A stretch of DNA of 64,000 nt from Lithobates sylvaticus. Taxonomy: Eukaryota; Chordata; Amphibia; Anura; Ranidae. A program made the position numbers and the translations under genes. Under the pieces are notes generated by a model. That model saw nothing but the letters and a program-made list of their open reading frames with translations. It ran no database searches and was not told where the DNA came from. This document shows positions 1-9,801 of this stretch, piece by piece (position 1 is the stretch's first letter; the number at the start of each line of letters is the position of its first letter). The DNA lies in assembly GCA_028564925.1 (NCBI GenBank), contig CM053030.1:1554561-1618560 (forward strand), written 5' to 3'.

Positions 1-1383
1 CCCCTCAAGCTGTGTCCCTAGACGTTAGATGTGGTCCTAGGAGCCCAATGTGTCCCCCTCAAGCTGTGTCCCTAGGAGTTAGATGTGGTCCTTGGAGCCC
101 AATGTGTCCCCCTCAAGCTGTGTCCCTAGGAGTTAGATGTGGTCCTTGGAGCCTGATGTGTCCCTAAGAGTTAGATGTGCCCCCCCTCAAGCTGTGTCCC
201 TAGGAGTCAGATGTGGTCCTAGGAGCCTGATGTGCCCCCCTCAAGCTGTGTCCCTAGGAGTTAGATGTGGTCCTTGGAGCCCAATGTGTCCCCCTCAAGC
301 TGTGTCCCTAGGAGTTAGATGTGGTCCTTGGAGCCCAATGTGTCCCCCTCAAGCTGTGTCCCTAGGAGTCAGATGTGGTCCATGGAGCCTGATGTGTCCC
401 CCTCAAGCTGTGTCCCTAGGAGTTAGATGTGGTCCTAGGAGCCTGACGTGCCCCCCCCCCCCCCCCAAGCTGTGTCCCTAGGAGTCAGATGTGGTCCTAG
501 GAGCCTAATGTGCCCCCCCCCCCCCTCAAGCTGTGTCCCTAGGAGTCAGATGTGGTCCTTGGAGCCCAATGTGTCCCCCTCAAGCTGTGTCCCTAGGAGT
601 CAGATGTGGTCCTAGGAGCCCAATGTGTCCCCCTCAAGCTGTGTCCCTAGGAGTTAGATGTGGTCCATGGAGCCTGATGTGTCCCCCTCAAGCTGTGTCC
701 CTAGGAGTTAGATGTGGTCCTTGGAGCCCAATGTGTCCCCCTCAAGCTGTGTCCCTAGGAGTCAGATGTGGTCCATGGAGCCTGATGTGTCCCCCTCAAG
801 CTGTGTCCCTAGGAGTTAGATGTGGTCCTAGGAGCCTGACGTGCCCCCCCCCCCCCAAGCTGTGTCCCTAGGAGTCAGATGTGGTCCTAGGAGCCTAATG
901 TGCCCCCCCCCCCCCTCAAGCTGTGTCCCTAGGAGTTAGATGTGGTCCTTGGAGCCCAATGTGTCCCCCTCAAGCTGTGTCCCTAGGAGTTAGATGTGGT
1001 CCTTGGAGCCTGATGTGTCCCTAGGAGTTAGATGTGTCCCCCTCAAGCTGTGTCCCTAGGAGTCAGATGTGGTCCTAGGAGCCTGATGTGCCCCCCCTCA
1101 AGCTGTGTCCCTAGGAGTCAGATGTGGTCCTAGGAGCCCAATGTGTCCCCCTCAAGCTGTGTCCCTAGGAGTTAGATGTGGTCCTAGGAGCCTGACGTGC
1201 CCCCCCCCCCAAGCTGTGTCCCTAGGAGTTAGATGTGGTCCTTGGAGCCCAATGTGTCCCCCTCAAGCTGTGTCCCTAGGAGTTAGATGTGGTCCTTGGA
1301 GCCCAATGTGTCCCCCTCAAGCTGTGTCCCTAGGAGTTAGATGTGGTCCTTGGAGCCCAATGTGTCCCCCTCAAGCTGTGTCA
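1..1383. repeat. 54-bp minisatellite, about 25 copies
   Basis: Head-to-tail units of about 54 bp built from an AAGCTGTGTCCCTAGGAG core, a GATGTGGTCC core and a variable run of C. Successive AAGCTG starts at 61, 115, 243 and 297 give the period. Units differ mainly at TTAGATG versus TCAGATG and in C-run length (5 to 14). The array runs off the left edge and ends where unique sequence starts near 1384. It lies in an intron of the channel gene. The reading frames across it are not proteins. Confidence 0.95.
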
Positions 1384-1912
1384 CGAACAATCTCTCCATC
1401 TGTAAACTTCTGTCCCATTTTCCAATACAAATTGATTGGCCACATTGTATACGGTATACAGCAGGGGACTCCAAACTTTCTAAACAAAGGGCCAGTTTAC
1501 TGTCCTTCAGACTTAAGGGGAGGGGGGGGGCTGTGGCCACCGGAAGTAAAAAATGTCCCCAACTTTAATGTCAGTGAGAGAAATTGTGCCCCATAGTTGG
1601 TGTCATTGAGTGGGAAGAATCATAATCATGCCCCATCATCGTTGTCAGTGGCAATTATGCAAATTCCCCGTAACACTAGTCAAAAATAGAAATATTGGAG
1701 ATACGGGACTGTCTGAGGTACGAAGCTACGAAACACGTTTAAGTATAATAAAAAAGATATTTTTATTGACATATAAAGTCTAAAAAAAAAAAAATGACTT
1801 TGTGCACAGCAATATACATATTAAAGTTCAGAGGTTATGCATACAATCCCAGATAGAACACAGAATATTGGTATATACTATAAGTGCGCAGGTCATTATA
1901 CTTGTCCATTTA

Positions 1913-1951
1913 TTCTCGACATGTTTCGCCAGTATGGCTTCTTCAGGAGAA
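1913..1951 (-). ncRNA. hammerhead-like ribozyme motif (left arm)
   Basis: This is the minus-strand copy of the motif described at 2849-2887, with the same core, stems and tip. It lies in the inverted left arm, so the element could present the motif from either strand. Confidence 0.6.
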
Positions 1952-2003
1952 AAACGTAAGGTACAAGTTATTGGAATATTGAGGATATTTTCTTGTTCTA
2001 GAG

Positions 2004-2666
2004 CAGGGGTCTCCAAACTTTCTAAACAGGGGGCCAGTTTATTGTTCCTCGGACTTTAGGAGGGCCGGAATGTGGCCACTGGAAGTAATCTGTGGGAATA
2101 AATGATGCCCCATCTTTATTGTCAGTGGGAGGAATTGTGTCCCATCGTTGGTGTCATTGGGAGGAATTGTGCCCCAAAATTGGTGACATTGGCCCAATTG
2201 TTGGTGTTATTAGGAGGAATTTTGCCCCATTGTTGGTGTCATTGGGAGGAATTGCGCCCCATAATTGTCGACATTGGCCCAATTGTTGGTGTCATTAGGA
2301 GGAATTGTGCCCCATCGTTGGTGTCATTGGGAGGAATTGTGGCCCATAATTGGTGACATTGGCCCAATTGTTGGTGTTATTAGGAGGAATTGTGCAACTT
2401 CGTTGGTGTCGGAGAGAGTAGTTGTGCCCCATCATTGGTGTAATTTTGCTCCATTGTTGGTGTCATTGGGAGGAATTTTGCCCCATCATTGGTGTAATTA
2501 GGAGGAATTATACCCCTTCTTTGGGGTAAATGGAAAAAAATTGTACCCCTTTATTGTTCTCATTGCCCCATTGTCGGTATCAGTGGATGAAACAGTCCCC
2601 TAAGGGCCTGATAAAAGCAAGCAACGGGCCGCATCTGGCCCCCGGGCCGCAGTTTGGAGACCACTG
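2004..2666. mobile_element. intact hAT-type MITE, 663 bp
   Basis: The terminal sequences are CAGGGGTCTCCAAACTTTCT and, on the other strand, CAGTGGTCTCCAAACTGCGG. The flanking 8-bp target duplication TTCTAGAG is perfect (1996-2003 and 2667-2674). It sits in the left arm of the foldback; the right arm near 2797-2804 keeps the uninterrupted site CTCTAGAA. The interior is built from diverged TTGGTGTCATTGGGAGGAAT-type repeats and has no transposase. It belongs to the same family as the split copy at 1462-9279. Confidence 0.9.
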
Positions 2667-2848
2667 TTCTAGAGTATGCATGTAAATATAAAAAAAGATA
2701 TCAAGTTAGTACATACCAAAGATATCATATGATAGATGATTTATGATATCTTTGGTATGTACTAACTTGATATCTTTTTTTATATTTACATGCATACTCT
2801 AGAACAAGAAAATATCCTCAATATTCCAATAACTTGTACCTTACGTTT

Positions 2849-2887
2849 TTCTCCTGAAGAAGCCATACTGGCGAAACATGTCGAGAA
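2849..2887 (+). ncRNA. hammerhead-like ribozyme motif (right arm)
   Basis: Stem I pairs TTCTC (2849-2853) with GAGAA (2883-2887). The core CTGAAGA is at 2854-2860. Stem II is GCCA-TAC-TGGC (2862-2872). GAAA is at 2873-2876. A two-pair stem III has the palindromic tip CATG and is followed by TC at the predicted cleavage site, after 2882. This is the minimal type I layout known from Penelope-like elements. One extra A (2861) lies between the core and stem II compared with the canonical hammerhead, so activity is uncertain. Confidence 0.65.
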
Positions 2888-3498
2888 TAAATGGACAAGT
2901 ATAATGACCTGCGCACTTATAGTATATACCAATATTCTGTGTTCTATCTGGGATTGTATGCATAACCTCTGAACTTTAATATGTATATTGCTGTGCACAA
3001 AGTCATTTTTTTTTTTAGACTTTATATGTCAATAAAAATATCTTTTTTATTATACTGAAACGTGTTTCGTAGCTTCGTACCTCAGACAGTCCCGTATCTC
3101 CAATAGTTCTATTTTTATACTAACTTGGGATGATGGTACAATATACATAATTATTATTTGGAAAATATTCCAGTCTAACGAGTTTGACTAGTCAAAAATA
3201 ATAAATAATACCACCAACAATTCATTACAATGTAGACAACGCTGTCCCACACATCCGCGCACTCCTCATAAAGGACCTCAATTGGATAAATGAAAGTCAC
3301 TTTTGTTTCCGAGGAGAAAAAGAAAACAATATTCCTCCATGGACCTCAAATCCCGATAACAAGTCAGACAGGAGCAAAACCAAAGAACCAACATATATAG
3401 ACAAGGTGGACGATTGTAGATGCAATAAGCCGGTTCAGGCGGCATGAACAGTTCGTGATTGAATATAAGCGCCGGACCGGGGAAATCACTGAGAGTTA

Positions 3499-3909
3499 TG
3501 CCCCGCACACACGGTCGGATATTCCGATGGAAAAAGTCCGATTGGATTATGTTGTCGGAAAACCCGATCGTGTGTGGGCTCTAGCGGGCTTTTTACGTCA
3601 GAATTTCCGACGGAAAAAATTTGAGAGCTGGATCTCAAATTTTCCGACAACAAAGTCCGATCAGACTTTTTCCGATCGTGTGTAGGGAATTCCGATGGAC
3701 AAAGTGCCACGCATGCTCAGATCAAATTACGAGACCAAAGCTATTGGCTACTAGCCTCTACGTAGTTCCGTCGTACGCAACGAACCTCACCACGTTCGGA
3801 ACGATCGGATTTTCTGACAACTTTGTCCGACCGTGTGTATGCAACACCAGTGTCGGAAAAAATCAGACGGATTTTGTGGTCAGAATTTCCGACCTGTGTG
3901 TACGGGGCA
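3499..3909. mobile_element. Harbinger-like MITE A
   Basis: Inverted ends TGCCCCGCACACAC and GTGTGTACGGGGCA are flanked by TTA on both sides, fitting the 3-bp duplication of PIF/Harbinger elements. The inside is rich in TCCGA and TCGGA blocks. There is no coding capacity. It interrupts the left arm of the large inverted-repeat element; the right arm lacks it. Confidence 0.8.
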
Positions 3910-4052
3910 TTAGAGTGTGAATAAGTAGTCTGGATGGGGGAAGTTCCTATTACTCAGCTGGGTTTACACGACAGGTAGTGCAGGCGAGAGAACACCTGTG
4001 CTGGCGGGTAGTTATGTGTCTAGGGTGCAAGCGAGTATATATATATATATGT

Positions 4053-4758
4053 ACCGTATATACTCGAATATAAGCCGAGATTTTCAGACCCTTTTTTAGG
4101 TCTGAAAGTCCACCCCTTGGCTTATATTCGAATCACCGCCGTCTGCCTACATGAACAGCTTGTCATGCAGACAGACGGCGGTGTTCAAAAGCCGCGCCGC
4201 CTCCTCCCGCCCGTCCGTGATAGGCGGACACTAATTTTCCCAGCAGTACAGTGTTCCGCCTATCACGGATGGCCTGTCATTCTCATCTCATGGACGAGGA
4301 TGAGAGAATGTCCGTGATAGGCGGAACACTGTACACTGACTGCTGGGAAAAAAGTGTTCCTCCTATCACGGACGAGGAGGAGGAGGAGGCGTGGCTTTTA
4401 AATTTGTAATGGCGCCGTACGCCGTACACGCTGTGGGGGGGACAGAGCGGGACCTCATCGGCTGCACGAACCCCGGACCCCGGACACAGGACCCCGGACA
4501 CAGGACCTCGGACCCCGGACCCACGGACCCACAGATCGGCACAGGTAGGCTGCAATGGGGACACGGGCTGCAATGGGGACACGGGGGTCTGTACAGGGGA
4601 CATGCAGATGGGCATTGCTGACCCTTTTTCCACTTACAGTAGCTGCTGCATTGTTGCCCCTCGGCTTATACACGGGTCAATACGTTTCCCCATTTTTTTG
4701 TGGTGATTTAGGGGCCTCGGCTTATACTCGGGACGGCCTATACTCGAGTATATACGGT
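4053..4758. mobile_element. MITE with ACCGTATATACTCGA ends
   Basis: The left end ACCGTATATACTCGAATATA is repeated in inverse at 4743-4758. Beside both ends are copies of a motif that includes TAAGCCGA. The middle has inverted segments around CGCCTATCACGGA and a few GGACCCCGGACACA repeats. It follows a short TA microsatellite (4037-4050). The family is not named with confidence. There is no coding region. Confidence 0.7.
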
Positions 4759-5192
4759 ATATACCAACCTCCCGGTCGGGAGGTGTAAAACAAGAGATCT
4801 CACCGCTTTCCCGACATCCACCGCAGCCCCGACACCGGTGATCAAGCTGCTTCTACGTTTCCTATTTGCTGAGAGCTCTAAGGATGACTTCCACCTCTAT
4901 CCACAGTTTCCCAATTCATTCCGTGGGGTGCAAGATGGATTAAAGTCCCCCAGAGTGTGATAAGGCCGCCGCAGCCATCCTTATGTAGCGCCGGCTCCCA
5001 ATGAGCAGGCACTATTGTTTTTCAAATTTAAGTTGTCTGAAGCCGCAGTTGGGCTTCAGGCTAATTATTTTAAAAGTTCTGGTTTCTGTAGCAGTCCAGC
5101 TGGGTTGCACTGGTTTCTCCTTGACCGTAGGTGTCGCTGTCGCCGCCGGTAAGTGTAGAAACACAGTTCAGCGGGATGTATTGAATGCCATC

Positions 5193-5864
5193 TGTGACAG
5201 ACCTAGCCGGGACACAGGCTTTTTGAGAGGACTAAATGCGAGCCTCCTGCCAACCGATTATGGGCCCTGGATTTTAAGGGGGGCACAGGGTGAAGGAGAA
5301 CCCCAACCCCAGTCAGATTCAATGCTGTATATATGTGTATATATAATGTGTGTGGTCTCATGCTGTTGGGACACACACTGTCAGATGTTAGTGTCATGAA
5401 CTCAAGACGTTAATTGAGAGGGCTGATCACATTGTCCTCTGTACAATGTAGTAGACGGTCCGTCTGTTACTGGTGGTCTCCTGCTATTGTGATAAAATGT
5501 CTTGTGGTTGTAATTATGATAATTTATAATCAACTGTGTTTAGCTCGGTGACAACAAGTCTGACCTGTAGTGAAATCCTGATGAGTCACATCGGCTGCTT
5601 TAAGGGATTAGTTAATTAGTTTATGTTAAGTTGTTACAGGTCTATTGTTAGAGTAATATGAGCAGGAGGGGGGGACCTCCTCTCCTATTGTATATAAATA
5701 CTTGTAATTTTGGTTCTAATAAAAAGAGTCCATGTTGGCACTAAGCAAGTGTCGTCTTGTTTGGTGCTTGGGAGCGGTTGGAATATCTGATATCTATATC
5801 CAGACTGGGAGGAAGTGATATATGACGAACGCACTCAAGAGGAGTGTAGGGACGTTCCGTCACA
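5193..5864 (+). mobile_element. solo LTR, 672 bp (retrovirus or Gypsy kin)
   Basis: The block starts TGTGACAGACC and ends CCGTCACA, with the short inverted tips usual for LTRs. It is flanked by a 5-bp duplication with one mismatch (CCATC left, CCACC right). Near its end lies TATAAATA followed by AATAAA, in the order expected for an LTR promoter and polyadenylation signal. No internal genes flank it, so it is a solo LTR fossil. It lies in the central part of the composite element. The mismatch in the duplication suggests it is not very recent. Confidence 0.7.
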
Positions 5865-5997
5865 CCACCTATTGCTCGGAAATAGCTCAGTGGGAGTATT
5901 CTTCCTGCTGTGCTTTCTGGGAGATGGTATTTAAGGTACCGACGTTTTTTGCCTGAATGCTCTTGGGGGTCCGCTGCCCCGACCTCATGGCCCTCCT

Positions 5998-6376
5998 GGC
6001 CTATGTATCCCGTGTCTCAGGGCCGACTGGCCTATGTATCCCGTGTCTCGGGGCCGACTGGCCTATGTATCCCGTGTCTCGGGGCCGACTGGCCTATGTA
6101 TCCCGTGTCTCGGGGCCGACTGGCCTATGTATCCCGTGTCTCAGGGCCGACTGGCCTATGTATCCCGTGTCTCAGGGCCGACTGGCCTATGTATCCCGTG
6201 TCTCGGGGCCGACTGGCCTATGTATCCCGTGTCTCGGGGCCGACTGGCCTATGTATCCCGTGTCTCGGGGCCGACTGGCCTATGTATCCCGTGTCTCGGG
6301 GCCGACTGGCCTATGTATCCCGTGTCTCGGGGCCGACTGGCCTATGTATCCCGTGTCTCGGGGCCGACTGGCCCGA
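5998..6376. repeat. 31-bp minisatellite, about 12 copies
   Basis: Units of 31 bp around GGCCTATGTATCCCGTGTCT (CTATG starts at 6001, 6032 and 6063). The only frequent variant is CTCGGGG versus CTCAGGG. It sits inside the composite element, shortly after the solo LTR. Confidence 0.95.
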
Positions 6377-6792
6377 GGTTATGCAACTGAGAGGGTAGCC
6401 CCGAAAAGTCTCGGGGCCTACTGATCCAGGGATGGTCCGGTGCTGTCTCGCCTGCGGACAGAGGCCCAGAAACTGGATGAACCAGGGGAGCATTTATCCA
6501 GGAGAGGACCAAGCGCAAGGCTGGTAGCTCTGGAGAGGCCTGGAAACTCAGTTAGAGGACGCAACCCGGATCAACACCCGTACAGTATCGCCGGATCGGC
6601 TGCTAGAAACTGGTACTGTATGGCAGTTCTCTGAATTTCTCAAGATCTCTCAGTAATGCTTAAATTTAATCAACAAGTCTGTGGCAGAGACTTTGTCGAG
6701 CACCCTACCGGCGGCTAGGCCAGGTGAGAAAGGCCTATCCGGGGGTTGCTGGATCCAGTCTGTGGAGCCGTTTGTCCTCTGGATTCTTCTAA

Positions 6793-7207
6793 TGCGGCGT
6801 ACACACGGTTGGAATTTCCGATGGAAACAGTCCGATGGGAGCTTTTCATCGGATTTTCCGACCGTGTGTATGCCCAACGGTCTTTTTCTGTCGGAATTTC
6901 CGACGGACTTTGGATTGAGAACCTGTTCTCAATTTTTCCGACGGAAAACCTTTCTATCGGATTTTCCGATCGTGTGTATGCAATTCCGACACGCAAAATT
7001 CCGACGCATGCTCGGAAACAATTCGACGCATGCTCGGAAGCATTAAACTTCCCTTTTATAGTGCCGTCGAACGTGTTTTATGCCGCTGTGTTATTGACCG
7101 TCGGAATTTGGTGTGACCGTGTGTAGGCAACACAGCTTGAGCGGAATTCCGTCGGAAAAACCGTCAGAGTTTTTTCCGACGAGAATTCCGATCGTGTGTA
7201 CGCGGCA
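6793..7207. mobile_element. Harbinger-like MITE B
   Basis: Inverted ends TGCGGCGTACACAC and GTGTGTACGCGGCA with TAA or TTA at the borders. The interior of TTCCGAC/GTCGGAA blocks resembles MITE A at 3499-3909, so the two are one broad family. There is no coding region. Confidence 0.8.
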
Positions 7208-7619
7208 TTATACCTCCACCCCGCAATTACCAAGTGCCTGGACTCACCCTTAACCCTCCGACCCTTTATTGAAAGACTTTCTCTTTAATTCAAATAAATA
7301 ATCGAAAAAAGTGTCGGATTTAACATTCTTTGGGCCACTTTTCCAACGGGATGGAGATCAAGTAGGTGAGGGAATGGTAAGCCCAAATCAAACCAGCAGC
7401 TCCTTCGGGGGTTAGTGCTACACTGGTATTTCGGAGATCCTGAGAGGGCTATCGGAAAGCTCTGAAATACCAGGACGGCTGCGGCGGCCTTATCACACTC
7501 TGAGGGACTTTAATCCATTACCCGCCAGCACAGGTGCTCTCACCTGCACTACCTGCCGTGTAAACCCAGCTGAGTAATAGAAACTTCCCCCATCCAGACT
7601 ACTTATTCACAATGTGAGT

Positions 7620-8539
7620 GCCGGTTCACACTGGGGCAACACGACTTACAGCGCGACTTAGCAAGGCAACTCGGAAGCAACTTGGAAGCAACTTCAACAC
7701 AACTTGGAAGCAACTTCAACGTGACTTTGAGTTATTTACAACACAACTTCAAGTCGCCCCCAGGCCAGGCGACTTTGGCTGTGGCCAATCACAGAATAAT
7801 CAGCTCTCTGGGAGGGTGGGGTTTGCCTGAGTAAACAAATTTATTTTCCTGTAAAGTCGCTCCAATATAGATGGAGATCCGACTTGGAGGCGACTTCCAT
7901 TGAATTCTATGGGTACAAGTCACCTAGAAGTCGCCTTGAAGTAGTACAGGAAGAGCCGGTTCACACCAGGGCGACCCAGGATCCGACTTCAGGTCCCCCC
8001 GAGACGCCCCAAGTCGTCCCAAGTCGCGCTGTAATGTAAATCTATGGAGCCGTCTCAATGCACACTACTGAAGTCACTCCGACTTCAAAAAGGTTCCTGT
8101 ACTACTTCAATCCGACTTCTAGGTGACCTGTACCCATTGATTTCAATGGAAGTTGCCTCCAAGTCGGATCTCCATCTATTTTGAAGCGACTTTACAGGAA
8201 AATAAATTTGTTTACTCAGGCAAACCCCACCCTCCCAGAGAGCTGATTATTCTGTGATTGGCCACAGCCAAAGTCGCCCGGCCTGGGGGCGACTTGAAGT
8301 TGTGTTGTAAATAACTCAAAGTCACGTTGAAGTTGCTTCCAAGTTGCCTTGCTAAGTCGCGCTGTAAGTCGTGTTGCCCCAGTGTGAACCGGCACAAACC
8401 TTTTCTGAAGTCGGAGCGACTTCAGTAGTATACATTAAGATGGCTCTCATTGATTATAATGTAATTCCTAATGTCAAGCGACTTGGGGCGACTTGAAGTC
8501 TGACAAGTCGGATCCCAAGTCGCAGTAGTGTGAACCGGC
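7620..8539. mobile_element. interleaved pair of palindromic MITEs (GCCGGTTCACAC ends)
   Basis: Four copies of the end GCCGGTTCACAC appear: 7620 and 7955 forward, and the inverse ending at 8393 and 8539. Segment 7620-7950 pairs with about 8105-8393; segment 7955-8100 pairs with 8394-8539. The order is therefore A-B-A'-B'. The inside is full of GCGACTT/AAGTCGC blocks. It interrupts the right arm of the composite element. It has no coding capacity. Confidence 0.75.
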
Positions 8540-9404
8540 TTATTGCATCTACTAACATCCACCTTGTCTATATAGGATTGGTTCTTTGGTTTTGCTCTTG
8601 TCTGACTTTTTATCGGGATTTGAGGTCCATGGAGGAATATTATTTTCTTTTTCTCCTAGGAAACAAAAGTGACTTTCATTGATCCGATTGAGGTCATTTA
8701 TGAGGAGTGAATGGATGTGTGGGACAGCGTTGTCTACATTGTAATGAATTGTTGGTGGTATTGTTTATTTATTATTTTTGACTAGTGTTAAGTGAATTTG
8801 CATAATTAAACTTTATATATTTTGCTAAAATGCCCGTTTCTCTCTGAAGAATTGCTTTCTTGGAATTGCTTCTTTAATTCCTATTTTTTTTACTCATATG
8901 CTCAACCAATTCAGAGGAACTCACCACAGATCCTCACCAGAGACATTTTCTGGGTGTGAGCAATTAGCTTAATGAAAAAGTGCCTTTTACTCTGCATCTT
9001 GCTTTTTGAATTTATAATTAGCTGTGTAGGTAGAGCCCTTAAAGGTCACTTTTATCTCCCAATTTTTTTCATGTGTCCCATTGTTTGGTGTCGTTTTTTG
9101 GGAAGAATCATGCCCCATTGTTGGTGTCACTGGCGGGAACTGTACCCCGTCATTGGTGTCATTGGGAGGAATTATGCCCCTTCTTTGGTGTCAGAGAATG
9201 AAATATTGCCCCCAAGGGCTGGAAAAAAATCAAGCAAAGGACTACATCCAGCCCCCGGGCCACAGTTTGGAGACCACTGGTATACGGGACAGATTGTGGG
9301 AGGAGGTGACCTCTATCTATGTACTGGGGAGAGTAGCACTCCACACATGACCAATATAGCAGATTCATACAAGGTTTGACATCTTCCAAGAGGAGAACTC
9401 TTAC

Positions 9405-9496
9405 CTAGCAGTCCAGCCACCTCATACGCCTTCTTCTGCTCGATCGTTTCGAAGTTCAGAGCTTCAAAGAAAATATCAAGAACAAGAACGTTCTCC
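9405..9496 (-). CDS. asic3: ASIC channel exon (palm to wrist, last exon seen in the window)
   Basis: This 92-bp exon is entered after CCTCAG and left at CTAG|GTAAGAG. It takes one base to finish the codon split with the exon at 12334-12487 and ends one base into a codon (G of LLG). It encodes [20 protein letters not shown] then [20 protein letters not shown] and EQKKAYE are hallmarks of the ASIC palm strand leading to TM2. The Asp of VLDIFF corresponds to an acidic-pocket aspartate (D408 in chicken ASIC1). The next exon, with GDIGGQ, the GAS filter and TM2, is not found left of here and must lie outside the window. Confidence 0.95.
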
Positions 9497-9801
9497 CTGA
9501 GGACAAGAGAGACAATCTGCTGAACCTACAAACAGTGGTCAGTGCCCCGTGTGACCAGCGATGTGTGTATTAGGCCGGCTATAGGTATGATATGGTGGCT
9601 GAAAGATTCGTCTACAACATGACCACTTTGGATGATCCATTTTAAGCAGTTGGCCTGTTCCCTGACATCCCAGAGACACAGAAGGATTGGTGGCTGGGTG
9701 TCTGCAGAGGTTTCAATATGCCGACTTGTGAAAATCATCTCATGCTTATGGGCTGCCAGGGAGACCTTCATGTCTGAGGAAGAGGCCAATGGGAATCTGT
9801 G
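9497..9801. other. unique intron sequence
   Basis: No repeat, exon or mobile element could be recognised here. Reading frames are short and show no family signature. Confidence 0.6.

Larger units (their letters stand above)
1689..3186. mobile_element. small foldback element with hammerhead-like motifs, Penelope/retrozyme type
   Basis: Two inverted arms meet at a 14-nt loop (2729-2742). The left arm is 1689-2728 (about 376 bp once the hAT insertion is removed); the right arm is 2743-3111. A 75-bp tail (3112-3186) follows on the right only. The whole is flanked by a 14-bp duplication ACTAGTCAAAAATA (1675-1688 and 3187-3200). The empty site survives in the opposite arm of the host element near 8773-8786, which confirms a real insertion. 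Each arm carries a hammerhead-like fold. No coding region is seen. The architecture matches the larger Penelope-derived foldback at 16520-21893. Confidence 0.8.
1653..8807. mobile_element. large composite inverted-repeat element with many nested insertions
   Basis: The outer ends are inverted copies: AATTATGCAAATTC... and ACTAGTCAAAAATA (1653-1688) against the reverse complement at 8775-8807. The inverted arms continue as 3187-3445 with 8538-8775, 3907-4013 with 7505-7612, and 4935-4981 with about 7470-7505. The gaps are later insertions present in one arm only. The centre holds a solo LTR, a minisatellite and unassigned sequence. I see no transposase frame and cannot name the superfamily. 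Unassigned internal stretches are 4014-4052, 4759-4934, 4982-5192, 5865-5997, 6377-6792 and 7208-7470. Confidence 0.75.
1462..9279. mobile_element. hAT-type nonautonomous element, split by a 7-kb insertion
   Basis: The left end CAGGGGACTCCAAACTTTCT and the right end (reverse complement CAGTGGTCTCCAAACTGTGG) are typical hAT-type terminal repeats. They are flanked by 8-bp duplications, GTATACAG (1454-1461) and GTATACGG (9280-9287), with one mismatch. Element sequence covers 1462 to about 1652 and about 9061 to 9279, with the same TTGGTGTCATTGGGAGGAAT internal repeats as the intact copy at 2004-2666. The rest is later insertion. The stretch 8808-9060 is AT-rich and I could not assign it to either element. 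Confidence 0.8.
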
